Positions 10,800 through 20,617 of a DNA stretch of 64,000 nt are shown here, piece after piece. Each line of letters starts with the position of its first letter. The first letter of the stretch is position 1. Position numbers and translations under genes: made by a program. Origin of the DNA: Euleptes europaea (lineage: Eukaryota > Chordata > Lepidosauria > Squamata > Sphaerodactylidae); assembly GCF_029931775.1 (NCBI RefSeq), contig NC_079323.1, positions 3,569,001 to 3,633,000 of the forward strand, given 5' to 3'. The notes under the pieces were generated by a model, which was not told the origin of the DNA, did no database searches, and saw only the letters and a list, made by a program, of their open reading frames with translations.

Positions 10800-11001
10800 G
10801 GGTTGCCAACTCTGCGTAGGGAAATTCCTGGAGATTGGGGGGGGGGCTGGAGTTTGGGGAAGGGAGTGACCTCTGCAGCGTATAATGCCATAGAGTCTAC
10901 CCTCCAAAGCAGCCCTTTTCTCGAGGGGAACTGATCTCTGTCATCTGGAGGTCAGTTGTGCTTGCTGATCTCTAGGCCCCACCTGGAGGTTGGCAACCCT
11001 A
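10800..11001. mobile_element. MITE-G copy
   Basis: gggttgccaactctgcg at the left and ggaggttggcaaccct at the right, with ctgatctctgtcatctgga inside. A degraded 8-10 bp duplication (atgcgagg/atgcaaga) flanks it. Confidence 0.8.
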
Positions 11002-11074
11002 ATGCAAGACCGGTTGTCTAGCTCTTTCCCATGCAGTCATTTCCAAGCCAGGATTGGGGGCTTAATTAGGTAAT

Positions 11075-11545
11075 AAGGAGTGGGTGCAGAGTGGGTGCAG
11101 AGGAGAGCGACGAGGATGGTCAGGGGCCTGGAGACCAAGCCCTGCGAAGAAAGACTGAGGGACGTGGGAATGTTCAGTCTGGAGAAGAGGAAGTTGAGGG
11201 GGACAGGATTACTCTCTGGAAGTATTTGAAGGGCTGTCACTTAGACGAGGGCAGGAGCTGTTCCTGTTGGCAGCAGAGGATGAGACTCACAATAATGGGT
11301 TTAAATTATGGTTGGAAAAGTACCAACTGGGTAATAGGATTTTTTTTTTACAGTAAGAGTTGTTCGGCAGTGGAATCAGCTGCCTCAGGAGGTGGGGAGC
11401 TCCCCCTCTCTGGCAGTCTTTAAGCAGAGGCTGGACAAACACTTGTCAGGGATGCTCTAGGCTGATCCTGAATTCAGCAGGGGGGGTTGGACTAGATGGC
11501 CTCTATGGACCCTTCCAACTCTTATGATTCTACGATTCTATGAGC
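11075..11545 (+). repeat. CR1 LINE, ORF2 end and tail
   Basis: gcagaggagagcgacgagga through ggagaagaggaagttgaggg, gaagggctgtcacttag, and the tail ggttggactagatggcctct. Frame-broken relic of the same subfamily as 1151-1645. Confidence 0.85.
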
Positions 11546-12200
11546 TGTACAGTTGGTCCTGCCCACCTCACCGCAGGGGTTTTAGATCTTAAAATGTCAA
11601 CCTGGGACGAGGCCACGGAAAACCCACTGCCACTGTAAAGAGCATCTCTGTTGTGTAATGTTTGGAAGCCACAAAGGAGATATGACGTCTGCTATAAACG
11701 AACAGTGAAGAGTCATCCCGACAGCTGATTTTTAGCAGGCAAACATACCTGGCTGTCCAAGATCTTCTCTCCCCCCTCCCCTCCAGCTTCGAAAAGAAAC
11801 CTCAAGTAGCTCTCTTTCCTTGACTTAGCCCGGTCCTCATTAGCATTCTGCTTGCCGTGGCTGTTTCTATAAATAACACGCCGGGAGATGTTTGCCAGAA
11901 TCCCGTACTCTCCACAACCTCCTTGACAGCACAGGCTTTACATGCCATTAGCGAGTCCTCGACGTCTCCGGCATTAACTGAAACAATTTTTAATTAACCT
12001 GATTTAGTGGCGGAATGTAACGCTGATGAAAATGAGAGGTTGGGACAAATAGTTATTTATTCCAGCGCTGTGGTAATGGCTGTCGAAATGGATGCTGCTA
12101 ATTAACTTCCAGGAGATGTCCTTTGTGCAAATGGAGAGGAAGACGGCCACGGCCCATAGATGTGAGCAGCAACCCTACGCTCAGGAAGTCTGGGCAATCT
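11546..12200. other. Repeat-free stretch, candidate enhancer-like conserved DNA
   Basis: No repeat is seen over about 650 bp. 11830-12120 holds several homeodomain-like cores: ctcattagcattc, catgccattagc, caatttttaattaacctg and gctaattaacttcc. This is the most element-like repeat-free block in the upstream intron. Conservation is not checked. Confidence 0.35.
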
Positions 12201-12204
12201 GCTT

Positions 12205-12415
12205 CTGAACACACATGAAGCTGCCTTATACTGAACCAGACCCTTGGCCCATCAAAGTCAGTAGTGTCTACTCAGGCTGGCAGCGGCTCTCCAGGGTCTC
12301 AGGGTGAGGTCTTTCACATCACCTACTTGCCTAGTCCCTTTAACTGGAGAAGCTGGGGATTGAACCTGGGACCTTCTGCAAGCCGAGCAGATGCTCTACC
12401 ACTGAGCCCCTCCCC
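12205..12415 (-). repeat. SINE-A (tRNA-Ala-derived)
   Basis: Full-length reverse copy: catgaagctgccttatactg, gcggctctccagggtctcag, tttaactggaga, gattgaacctgggaccttct, gatgctctaccactgagcc. Confidence 0.9.
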
Positions 12416-12479
12416 TTCTGGATTTGTTTGGTGGGTAGGCTGCTAGAAAAAAAAGGAATCTTTGCTTTCCTTTTCCTAG

Positions 12480-12620
12480 TAAAAAAACAGCATTCAAAAC
12501 AGAAGTTAAAATAGTATTTTTTTAAAAACAAAATGAGCCCTCTAACAGGTTAGAGGGTTTATTTTGTTATTTAAAATATACTATTTTAACTTCTGTTTTG
12601 AATGCTGTTGTTTTTTTTTA
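12480..12620. repeat. AT-rich perfect-looking palindrome
   Basis: Two arms of about 68-70 bp (12480-12546 and 12551-12620) are inverted copies: cagcattcaaaacagaagtt at left and aacttctgttttgaatgctg at right, meeting at ccctctaacaggttagaggg. About 90% identity; a fold-back element or MITE. Confidence 0.85.
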
Positions 12621-12635
12621 CCAAAACCTTTTAAA

Positions 12636-12752
12636 ACCCCGTGGGCTGATCCTGCTTAGCTTCTGAGATCTGATGAGATAGTGCTAGCCGGGGCTGTTCA
12701 GTTCAGGGCAAAAGACCTACAGAGGTGGTTGGCCCTTGCCTGCCTCTGCATC
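12636..12752 (-). repeat. 5S-SINE fragment
   Basis: gatcctgcttagcttctgag, atctgatgagatagtgctag and the body cagaggtggttggcccttgc in reverse orientation. Confidence 0.7.
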
Positions 12753-12893
12753 GTGACCCTGTGAGCTAAGTTAGGCTTAGAGCGTGCGACTGGACCGAGG
12801 TCGACCAGTGAGCTTCCGTGGCAGAGTGGGGATTCAAACCTGGGTCTCCCAGATCCTAGTTCGACACTCTAACACTTGAACCACTGTAAAGAC
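12753..12893 (-). repeat. SINE-C (tRNA-derived), fragment
   Basis: gtggcagagtggggattcaa acctgggtctcccag-type B box and cactctaacacttgaaccac as the reverse A box. Related to the copy at 46292. Confidence 0.65.
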
Positions 12894-13035
12894 TAACGGC
12901 ACACTTTGTCAGAGACGTGACCAGGTCCAGCCTATTGTTAACTGGCTTTGTTGTCCAGAGCATGACGGTGGCATAGGCAGAATCTTTGCCTAACATCCTC
13001 CCTCAGTTTCAGACTGCAATCCTGCCCAAAAGTCA

Positions 13036-13640
13036 CATGAACACATGAAGCTGCCTTGTACTGAATCTGACCCTTGGTCCACATTGATATGTTGCCCCTT
13101 CTAACACGAAGTTAGATCAAAGCTTATTTTCCCCCACTTGGTAAATTCCTTGATGAGTCAGTTGAGCTTTTGGCAAAGAAGCTACTATTAGGAGAAGACC
13201 CTCAGCTTACGCTCCAAACTGCCAACTTCTGCGCTGTTGCTATTAAAATACCCAGAGCTTTATTAGAGAATGATTGCTAGAATGTTTTACAATTTTATCA
13301 ATTTTAATTTGATAATTTTAACCAGGGGTTGCTTTTATTGACCTTACACCTTTATATGTGCGGGCAGTCTGTGATTCTGTGGTGCAAAACTATTGTGTCG
13401 GGAAATTTTGATGTGTTGGCACGTGATTGATCAGTCGACCGTATTAATAAACATGACTTGACCCTTGGTCCATCAGTGTCAGTATTGTCTACTCAGACCG
13501 GCAGCAGCTTTCCAGGGTCTCAGGCAGAGGTCTTTCACATCACCTACTGCCTCGTCTTTTCAGCTGAAGATGCCGGGGACTGAACCTGGGGCCCTTCTGC
13601 ATACCAAGCAGATGCTCTTCCACTGAGCCACGGCCCCTAT
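13036..13640 (-). repeat. SINE-A, split by a LINE
   Basis: Reverse SINE-A whose tail is at 13036-13081 (catgaagctgccttgtactg) and whose body and head are at 13473-13640. The middle 13082-13458 is a LINE with a 14-bp target duplication. Confidence 0.88.
13082..13458 (+). repeat. LINE-X 3' end, 5'-truncated, inserted in SINE-A
   Basis: Reads DESVELLAKKLLLGEDPQL then TLQTANFCAVAIKI, homologous to the copy at 55000-55459. The 3' end is cgtattaataaacatgact. tgacccttggtcca is duplicated at 13068-13081 and 13459-13472. Family not named. Confidence 0.85.
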
Positions 13641-13980
13641 CAAAGTCACCAGCTTGGCCTTCGGGCAAGCCACAGCTGCTTAATCTAACCTTCATTCAGT
13701 GGTTGTGAGCACAAAACAGGACGCAGCTCTGCCCTGCGGGGTGTGCCGGACCAGAAAAAAAGCTGTAAAGTATTTTGCACACTGGGCGTTGCAGAAATTA
13801 CAGGGAGCGATAAAGCGTGAAAGGGGGTGCACATTTTCCTTATTCCCTGGGGAACTGGGACACCCCGGAACTGGGTGGGGGGTTGCTTGTAACCTCCATA
13901 GTCTTTTTTGCTGCTGTTCTTTGTCTCATCAAGATTCTCCTGCCGATTAACGCATATTCTTCTCTTATCTCTCTCTGTAG
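13641..13980 (+). other. Intron end before the FAM168A exon
   Basis: 13680-13725 repeats the string seen at 9501 (cttaatctaaccttcattca). The final 50 bp are the polypyrimidine tract and acceptor. Confidence 0.5.
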
Positions 13981-14061
13981 GTTATCCCGCCGGATATCCC
14001 ACGGCCGCCCCTACCTATAACCCAAACATGTATCCGACTACCAGCCCCGGCTATGCCCCAG
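13981..14061 (+). CDS. FAM168A: FAM168A coding exon ([19 protein letters not shown]... segment)
   Basis: The exon follows a pyrimidine-rich acceptor ending in ctctctgtag and ends before the donor gtaaac. It is 81 nt with phase 1 at both ends: the first two bases complete a Gly codon and the last G starts an Ala codon finished in the exon at 24238. It encodes [20 protein letters not shown] followed by SPGYAP, which lines up with human [20 protein letters not shown] and SPSYAP. The segment is low-complexity, rich in Pro, Tyr and Ala, with no membrane segment. The human long isoform places a 27-nt microexon (EFQFLHSAY) after this exon. I looked for it in the next intron and could not find it, so either the skipped isoform is the norm here or the microexon is diverged. 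Confidence 0.95.
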
Positions 14062-14394
14062 GTAAACGGAGCTCTTTCTTCTTTTGGGAAGCAGCTTCAG
14101 CTGCACTTGGCAACATGCAAAAAAAAATCGTGCTTAATCTCGTCCTTCGTTGTTTTTAGCCACATATTGCCGGTGTCTCCCTGCATTTTTCAGCAGATAT
14201 CTCATTCTCTCCGCACCGTAACCAGATCTGCCATTATCAACACTTCATTAGTTTTTACAAAATGTTCCACAGGATATTTAGCAGGACGCAATTAGTCTGT
14301 TGTCAGGTGTGTTCTCGTTAAGAGCTGAAATATACCTTCATGCACCATGCCTGCAAGCCCGGTATATATATTGGTGTTGTGCTTCCCTCGCTTC
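14062..14394 (+). other. Intron, repeat-free
   Basis: Unique sequence after the donor. No copy of the 27-nt EFQFLHSAY microexon was seen. Confidence 0.4.
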
Positions 14395-14830
14395 TGGATA
14401 TTTATGTATTTATTTAAAACCTTGATTGGCTGCCTTTCTCCCTTGCAGAACTCAAGGCAGCTTACAATGTAAATAAAACAATCATAAAAAAACACAAAAA
14501 CAATATGGTTAAAACAAAAATTATAAATGCATGTAAAAGGTCACAGTTTAAACGCTCCCATTAGGACTGCCAATAAATAAAAACTAAAGCAGTCAAATGC
14601 AGTCTTAAATAAAACCGCGTTCAGCTGCCTCCTGAAGATCGACAGTGGGGGGGGGCAGGTGCACCTGCCCTGGCGAGGTTGTCCCGTAATCATGGGGCTG
14701 TCACCAAAAAGACCCTCCCTCCTGTGCCCACCAAACAAGCATTGTTGACTGATGGGACAATCTGAAAGGCCTTTCCCTACGATCTTCATTCCTAGGCAAG
14801 ATAGGTTTGCTCAGCTGCTCAATCCAGAAC
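14395..14830 (+). repeat. Unnamed L2-like dispersed repeat
   Basis: ttgattggctgcctttctcc and aaggcagcttacaatgtaaa at the left, then gaggttgtcccgtaatcatg and gactgatgggacaatctgaa. Same family as 15440, 30280 and 47985. Confidence 0.55.
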
Positions 14831-14934
14831 AGGCAGTGAAAACACACAAATGTACCTTTGCTGCTGCTGGTAATCCTCTTCTGGCCAAACCGGTACGTTT
14901 TGGCCCAGACTTCCAGACACTTCCATTGCCATCT

Positions 14935-15152
14935 CCAATCTTTGGGGTCAGGAAGCAATTTCCCTCCAGGCCAGATTGGCCAGGGATCCTGGAGGATTCC
15001 CTCTCCCCATCTCCTGGGCATGGAGTAGGGGTTGCTGAGGGTGTGTGTGTGGGGAGGGGAGGCAGTTGTGAATTTCCTGAATTGTGCAGGAGGTTGGACT
15101 AGATGATCCCAGTGGTCCCTTCCAACTCTATGATCTTATGATTCTATCTGAA
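14935..15152 (+). repeat. CR1 LINE 3' UTR and tail
   Basis: ccaatctttggggtcaggaa, ggccagggatcctggagg, ggcatggagtaggggttgct, aggttggactagatgatccc and the terminal tatgatcttatgattcta. Confidence 0.85.
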
Positions 15153-15439
15153 AATCACAATGTGTTGGGTCCTGCCAGCTTTTTGGCCGAGGAAAGAGGA
15201 GACCGCTCGACCACCACAACAGGCTACGCTGGGGAACACGGGGCCCTCATGTACAGAAGCCATGTGGGACGAGGGTTGTACTGAGAATGGGAGTTGGGTG
15301 AGATTGAGCGAAGAAGCTGGTTAGATTCAATCTAGTGTCAGTCTGAAAAAGTAGTGGGGTTAGCTTACCATAGCTGTGATCCTTAAATGTAATTGGTCAT
15401 CGTCTGTCTGTCAGCTTGGGGCATGGAGGCACTCTGCTG

Positions 15440-15745
15440 TATGGTAACTGTGTGCAGGTGGTGATTTCCAAATTGTGCGAGAGAACTGCCAGCGTAGAAG
15501 ATCTAAAGTGAGGGGGCCAGGCGGACCTCCCTGGAAAGTTTGTTCCATAATCACGGGTTTGCCACCAGATGAGTTTCTTTGATTGATGGGAACGTCAAAA
15601 GGGCCTCTTCCTGTGCTCTTAATTCCCAAGCAGAAATATAGGGGGGGGGGAGGGTCCTTTAGATACTCCTGTCCCGAGCCATGTAGGGCGTTAAATATCG
15701 AAACAAACACCTTGAATTGGGCTTGGGAATGGATCGGTAGCCATA
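15440..15745 (+). repeat. Unnamed L2-like dispersed repeat
   Basis: ggaaagtttgttccataatc acgggt-type block followed by cctgtcccgagccatgtagg and accttgaattgggcttggga. Confidence 0.6.
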
Positions 15746-15774
15746 AAATAAACGGAGGCTTCTGTGACGCATAG

Positions 15775-16620
15775 TTAAATTGTGGATTCTTAGCTTCTTT
15801 TTCATCCAGTTGCTAAATCCCTCTATCAGCTGAGTTCAGCTATTCCCAAAGATGTTTTGTGTCATGTTATTCGGAATATGTGACCGTTGTTTTTGGATTT
15901 TGCCTTGGGCTAATGCAGCTACCAGCACCCGCATTCTGCTCTGGCACGTTTTGTTGAAAACAAGCCAAGATCTTTCCAAATTTATCTTTGTAATGGACAT
16001 GGGTATGTTTTTTTTGGGGGGGGGAGGGATGTTTATCAAATGCCACTGTGTGTGATATCAAAACGTAATGTTTCAAATCGAATCTTTGGGCCTGGTTCTT
16101 TCCGTTTACTTGTACTCTGTGTCCAGTGGTTCAAAGTATCTTTCTTGTTTAGGCCTGCAACATGTAGTCAATTAATCAGATTAGCCGATGAGAAAATATT
16201 TTTGATTATTTACTGTGGGTGCTTGTGATAAATTGGGTGGCAGACACCTTCTTAGGACAGGTTTACTTCCTTCACTTTCACGTTGGACAGAAGGCCTCTT
16301 TTGAGAAAGAAAGAATGCTTCTTCTATAATGGTACCAGCTGTAATGTACGTGTGGATCCCCCTAAGCCAAAGAATGTGTTTTTTCTTCAGAACTGTTCTT
16401 CAGAATGATGGTTTCATTCACATGCAGACTTACTCAAATAACTCATACAATTAATTGATCATTCTTATTTATCTCAATGTCTTTGGAGGGACTTGGGACT
16501 GAATTAACTTTGCCTCTGTTTGTGTCTCTCTGTCTTGTCCCTTTTAGCATAGAGGCCCATCCTGAGATATTCATTTATTCGTTTGTTCGTTCATTGTCCC
16601 TCATAGGTCTTAGTTTGCTT
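15775..16620. other. Repeat-free intronic stretch
   Basis: No repeat recognised in 850 bp. AT-rich cores such as gtcaattaatcagattag and caattaattgatcattc are present. Confidence 0.35.
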
Positions 16621-16621
16621 C

Positions 16622-16908
16622 TTCACACAATGCATAGTTAAATTGTGGAACTCCCTGCTCCAGGATGTGGTGATGGCTGCCAACTTGGAAGGCTTTAAGA
16701 GGGGAGTGGACATGTTCATGCAGGAGAGGGCTATCCACAGTTACTAGTAAAAATGGATACTAGTCATGATGCATGCCTGTTCTCTCTGGGACCTGATGAG
16801 CAGGTGTATTATCTTAGGTGCTGTGGAACACAGGCAGGACAATGCTGCTGCAGTCGTCTTGTCTGTGGGCTTCCTAGAGGCACCTGGTTGGCTACTGTTC
16901 TTCTGTTT
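16622..16908 (+). repeat. CR1 LINE 3' end
   Basis: cacacaatgcatagttaaat tgtgg-type start, then caggatgtggtgatggctgc, gttactagtaaaaatgg and gaggcacctggttggc. The last part of the tail is missing. Confidence 0.85.
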
Positions 16909-16923
16909 CAATGCTGTTAAAAA

Positions 16924-17513
16924 TACCGTATTTTTCGCTCCATAAGACGCACTTTTTTCCTCCTCAAAAGTGAGGGGAAATGTCTGTGCGTCTTATGGAG
17001 TGAATGCCGGCTGGGCGCGTGCGCATCCGGACCGCGCGAGCCGGTGTTCCCCGCCCCGACGGCCAGCTGGGAGGCGGGCGGGGCAGTACAGAGCCACGTG
17101 TGCGCATCGGGACGGCGCAAGCCGGCGTTCCCCGCCCCGACGGCCAGCTGGGAGGCGGGCGGGGCGCACAGAGCCGACTGGGCGCGTGCGCCGGCTCGCA
17201 CCAGCCCGATTCGCACGTCCCCAGCTGGCTCTGTGCGGCCCCGCCTGCCTCCCAGCTGGCTGTCTGGGCGGGGAATGCTGGCTTGCACCTTCCCTACGCG
17301 CACGTGCGGCTCTGTGCGGCCTTGCCAGCCTCCCAGCTGGCCGTCGGGGCGGGGAACGCCGGCTCGCGCCATCCCGACTCGCACGCACCCAGCCGGCATT
17401 CACTCCATAAGACAAGTTTTTAGATTTTTAGATTTTTTCTTGTTTTCCTCCTCTAAAAACTAGGTGCGTCTTATGGTTAGGTGCGTCTTATGGTTAGGAG
17501 CGAAAAATAGGTA
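16924..17513. mobile_element. MITE-H with CpG-rich inverted-repeat core
   Basis: Ends are inverted: taccgtatttttcgctccat at left and ggagcgaaaaataggta at right, with sub-terminal ataagacgcac. The core (17009-17400) holds two direct copies of a ~95-bp unit (ccccgccccgacggccagct gggaggcgggcgggg-type) and then two copies in the opposite orientation. Very CpG-rich against AT-rich ends. The overlapping frames on both strands are a product of this composition. Confidence 0.8.
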
Positions 17514-17639
17514 ACTGTTGCTGTGATTTATACATTATCGGTTTACTGTTTATAACAGTTTTTGGTTTTACTGTGGACCACTTTGGATGTCTGTGAAGAA
17601 GATAGGCAAGCGTTGCAGGCTTTTGAAATAAAAAGTATC

Positions 17640-17770
17640 TGAATAAATTCATTTTTAAAAAAATATTTATTTATTTACTTACTTCATTTATACCTGCCTA
17701 TCTCCCCAGTGGAGACCCGAGGTGGCGTACATCGCTCTCCTCCCCTCCATTTTATCCTCAGGGAAACATG
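17640..17770. repeat. LINE/SINE tail-like fragment
   Basis: tatttatttatttacttact then ctatctccccagtggagacc, a LINE-like 3' tail in reverse orientation. Confidence 0.4.
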
Positions 17771-18015
17771 GATTAATTTGTAAGGCATCGGAGCATCACG
17801 AGCTGTAGAAATTAATATTGCAAATTATGTAATAGTGAACCTCCGCAGCATCTTTCAGTGACCCCAAGCGCCTCATGCGCTGGATTACTCAAAACAGGTT
17901 CTGATGTCAAATCCCAAATATATTTATAAAATAAAGCTTTCTCTGGCTCGTTTGCGAGGACACCTTTCCAAAAGGTGGGCCGCTTGTTACTTTGGCAAAA
18001 ACTCATAACTAAAAG
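17771..18015. other. Repeat-free stretch
   Basis: No repeat recognised. Confidence 0.35.
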
Positions 18016-18345
18016 GATGCTGAAGAAGAAGAGTTGATTTTTATATGCCAACTTTCTCTACCACTTAAGGAGGAATCAAACCAGCTTACAATCGCCTTCC
18101 CTTCCTCTCCCCACCACAGACACCTTGTGAGGTAGGTGGGGCTGAGAGAGGTCTAAGAGAACTGTGACTTGCCCAAGGTCACCCAGCTGGCTTCATTTGT
18201 AGGAGTGGGAAAACAAATCCAGTTCACCAGATTAGCCTCCGCCGGTCATGTGGAGGAGTGGGGAATCCAACCCGGTTCTCCAGATCGGAGTTCACCACTC
18301 CAAACCACCGCTTCTAACCACTACACCACGCTGGCTCTCTGAAGG
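18016..18345 (-). repeat. SINE-B (tRNA-derived)
   Basis: gaagaagaagagttgatttt at one end and ctaaccactacaccacgctg at the other, with two B-box-like units (ggaaaacaaatccagttcac; gggaatccaacccggttctc). Confidence 0.88.
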
Positions 18346-18950
18346 TGGAGGTTTGCAGGGGAATAACATAACCCGGTCCTTCGGGGACCCAAAATCGTTT
18401 CTTTCCCTCGGCTGAGCCGCTGGCTTCTTGTAGGTGGATTTAGTTCCCCCGCCTTTCAGCTCTTGCTGGAAAGAGATGCAAATCAGGTTAAAGCGATCGG
18501 TGCTGTCTTTGGTCTGGCAACGATTCCTCCGAGCCGGGCTGCCAGGCAGTCTCGTTCCACCCTTTGGTGCAGGGGCCGAGAATGTTGTGCGCCAGGAACC
18601 TCCCGGGCAGAAAGATTGTTTATTAAAATATGAGCCACGATTTTATTAGTGGGCGGGCGAAACACCCTTCCAGGTCCAGCAGCTCCCTTGATTAAAACCT
18701 AACGATGTATGCATTCCCTTCCAGGGTTTTTGCTTTCTGTGGGTAGTTTGTGTGTGTTTTGTTTTGTTTTTGCAATTTCATTATAAGAGGAGCGTATGTT
18801 TTAATTTCCACTGAGGCCAGTCTTCTGCCTGGTCCATTCTATTAATAATACAGCAGATGATAATGCAGGCCTGCCATTATCTCAGCCCCCGACTGAAAGG
18901 GAAGCTCCGAAAATCCAGCTTGAACAAACTTGTGGTTTTCTTCTCTTTAT
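18346..18950. other. Repeat-free stretch, candidate conserved non-coding DNA
   Basis: 600 bp without repeats. Includes ggaaagagatgcaaatcagg (octamer-like ATGCAAAT at 18477-18484), attgtttattaaaatatga and attctattaataatacagca. Confidence 0.35.
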
Positions 18951-18953
18951 TCA

Positions 18954-19545
18954 TAGAATCTTGTAATCATAGAGTTGGAAGGGACCACCAGGGTCTTCTA
19001 GTCCAACCCCCTGCACAATGCAGGAAATTCACAACTACCTCCCACACACCCCAGTGACCCCTACTCCATGCCCAGAAGATGGCCAAGGTGCCCTCTCTCT
19101 CATCATCTGCTTAAGGTCACAGAATCAGCATTGCTGACAGCTGGCCATCTAGCCTCTTCTTAAAATCCTCCAGGGAAGGAGAGCTCACCACCTCCTGAGG
19201 AAGCCTGTTCCACTGAGGAACCACTCTAACTTTTAGAAAATTCTTCCTAATGTCTAGACGGAAACTCTTTTGACTTAATTTCAACCCGTTGGTTCTGGTC
19301 CGACCTTCTGGGGCAACAGAAAACAACTCGGCACCCTCCTCTATATGACAGTCCTTCAAGTACTTGAAGATGGTTATCATATCCCCTCTCAGTCTTCTCC
19401 TCTTCAGGCTAAACATATCCAGCTCCTTCAACCTTTCCTCATAGGACTTGATCTCCAGACCCATCACCATCTTTGTTGCCCTCCTCTGGACACGTTTCAG
19501 CTTGTCTACATCTTTCTTCAATTTCTTAAATTCATTATTTGCCGT
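18954..19545 (-). repeat. CR1 LINE, ORF2 end and 3' UTR
   Basis: Longest CR1 copy in the window. The minus frame reads KLKRVQRRATKMVMGLEIKS, RLRGDMITIFKYLKDCHIEE, LKLSQKSFRLDIRKNFLKVR and [20 protein letters not shown]. Its 3' UTR (ccactccatgcccagaagat-type) and tail (atcatagagttggaagggac) follow. Open for over 130 codons, so relatively young. Confidence 0.92.
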
Positions 19546-19660
19546 CCTTTTTTTAAAGGGTGTCTCCAGGTGATGGTTTCGAAAAGGGGGCAGGTATGCT
19601 TTTGGGGTGGTCAGGCCCCTGTGGCTCACACAGCTCGCCTGCCCTCCCTTTCCTCATTAA

Positions 19661-19877
19661 TAGGATTGCCAACCTTCAGATGGGACTTGGAGATCTCCTG
19701 GAATCGCAACCGATCTCCAGAGGGCAGAGATCGATTCCCCAGGAGAAAATGGTTGCTATGGAGTGTTGCTTCTACTGCATTATGTGCTGCTGGGGTCCCT
19801 CCCCTCTCCAGTCCCCGCCCTCCCAAACTCCGCCCCGCAAATCTCCAGGGATTTCCCAACCTGGAGCTGGCAGCCCT
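19661..19877. mobile_element. MITE-G copy
   Basis: taggattgccaaccttcag at left, ggagctggcagccct at right, ggtccctcccctctcc inside. Diverged at the ends. Confidence 0.75.
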
Positions 19878-20250
19878 GCTTTCGGAGGAGGCCATGGTGA
19901 ACCAGTGTGAGCTGGAGCCCTGCTTCCAGTTACACGAGAGCTGTGGTTTTTACTCGGGAAAGGTGTTTTAGCAGCATTGGCTCTCTTTGGCTTGCCTTTT
20001 ACTGCCTGGAATAAGCTCCAGGACAAGGCAGAAGTCCATGCGTCGGTCAAGTGAGGTCCTGAAGAGGAATGTGCTCGTGTAGCATCATCTCATGAAAAGC
20101 GTTTTGCTAAGTCCTGGTTTCACCAATGGGTCGCTATTCCTGGACAATTTTATGAAGGATGGGTATGGAATTTCCCGAACCCTCCAGATTCTGTCTGAGA
20201 CTGCTGCTTTTCTTGAATCTGGTGGAGACCTGCGAAGACTTTGCAGAGTC
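19878..20250. other. Unassigned intronic sequence
   Basis: No repeat recognised. The 208-aa + frame over 19345-19971 is largely antisense CR1 and MITE-G and is not a gene. Confidence 0.45.
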
Positions 20251-20258
20251 TTCTAGAT

Positions 20259-20609
20259 CAGGGGAGTCAAATACAAGGCCCGTAGGCCGGAACTGGTCCC
20301 TTGAGAGTTCTTATCCGCCCCATGAGCCAGCCGAGGTAGCCCCCCCCCCACACTCTCGATCTGGGCTGGCGAGGCGTGGCCTGGCCCGACCAAGTGACAT
20401 TTTTGTCCTATCCAGCTCTCGTAACAAGGTAGGGAGGAGGAAGAGTCGAAATTCATATATTTTGAGCTAGCCAGCCAAATCTTCGTGGGTCTCTAGTTGT
20501 GTCTATATTTCAGTATCCTTTTTATGTATAACCAAGGACAGTTGCCCGGCCCAACCAAGTGACATTCTCGTCATATCCGGCCCTCGTAACAAATGAGTTT
20601 GACACCCCG
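20259..20609. mobile_element. hAT non-autonomous element with 8-bp TSD
   Basis: Ends caggggagtcaaa and gagtttgacacccc are hAT-type terminal inverted repeats. Flanks ttctagat (20251-20258) and atctagat (20610-20617) are an 8-bp duplication with the hAT preference. The right-end motif gaccaagtgacatt occurs twice inside, around a segment that is also found outside the element near 20985. Confidence 0.88.
20440..20535 (+). repeat. Local duplicate segment, copy inside the hAT element
   Basis: gagctagccagccaaatctt, gtgggtctctagttg and cagtatcctttttatgtata recur at 20985-21075 in the same orientation. Confidence 0.8.
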
Positions 20610-20617
20610 ATCTAGAT

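Noticed and set aside
1-13980. First FAM168A coding exon
   Set aside because: I searched for sequence encoding MNPVYSPVQPGAPYGNPKN and found none; it should be upstream of the window.
16917-17463. Five overlapping open frames of 139-160 codons on both strands
   Set aside because: They come from GC-rich tandem and inverted units in MITE-H; the same peptide fragments (for example VPRPDGQLGG) repeat in both strands. Not genes.
19345-19971. 208-codon + frame
   Set aside because: Its first part is antisense CR1, the middle is MITE-G; no independent coding signal.
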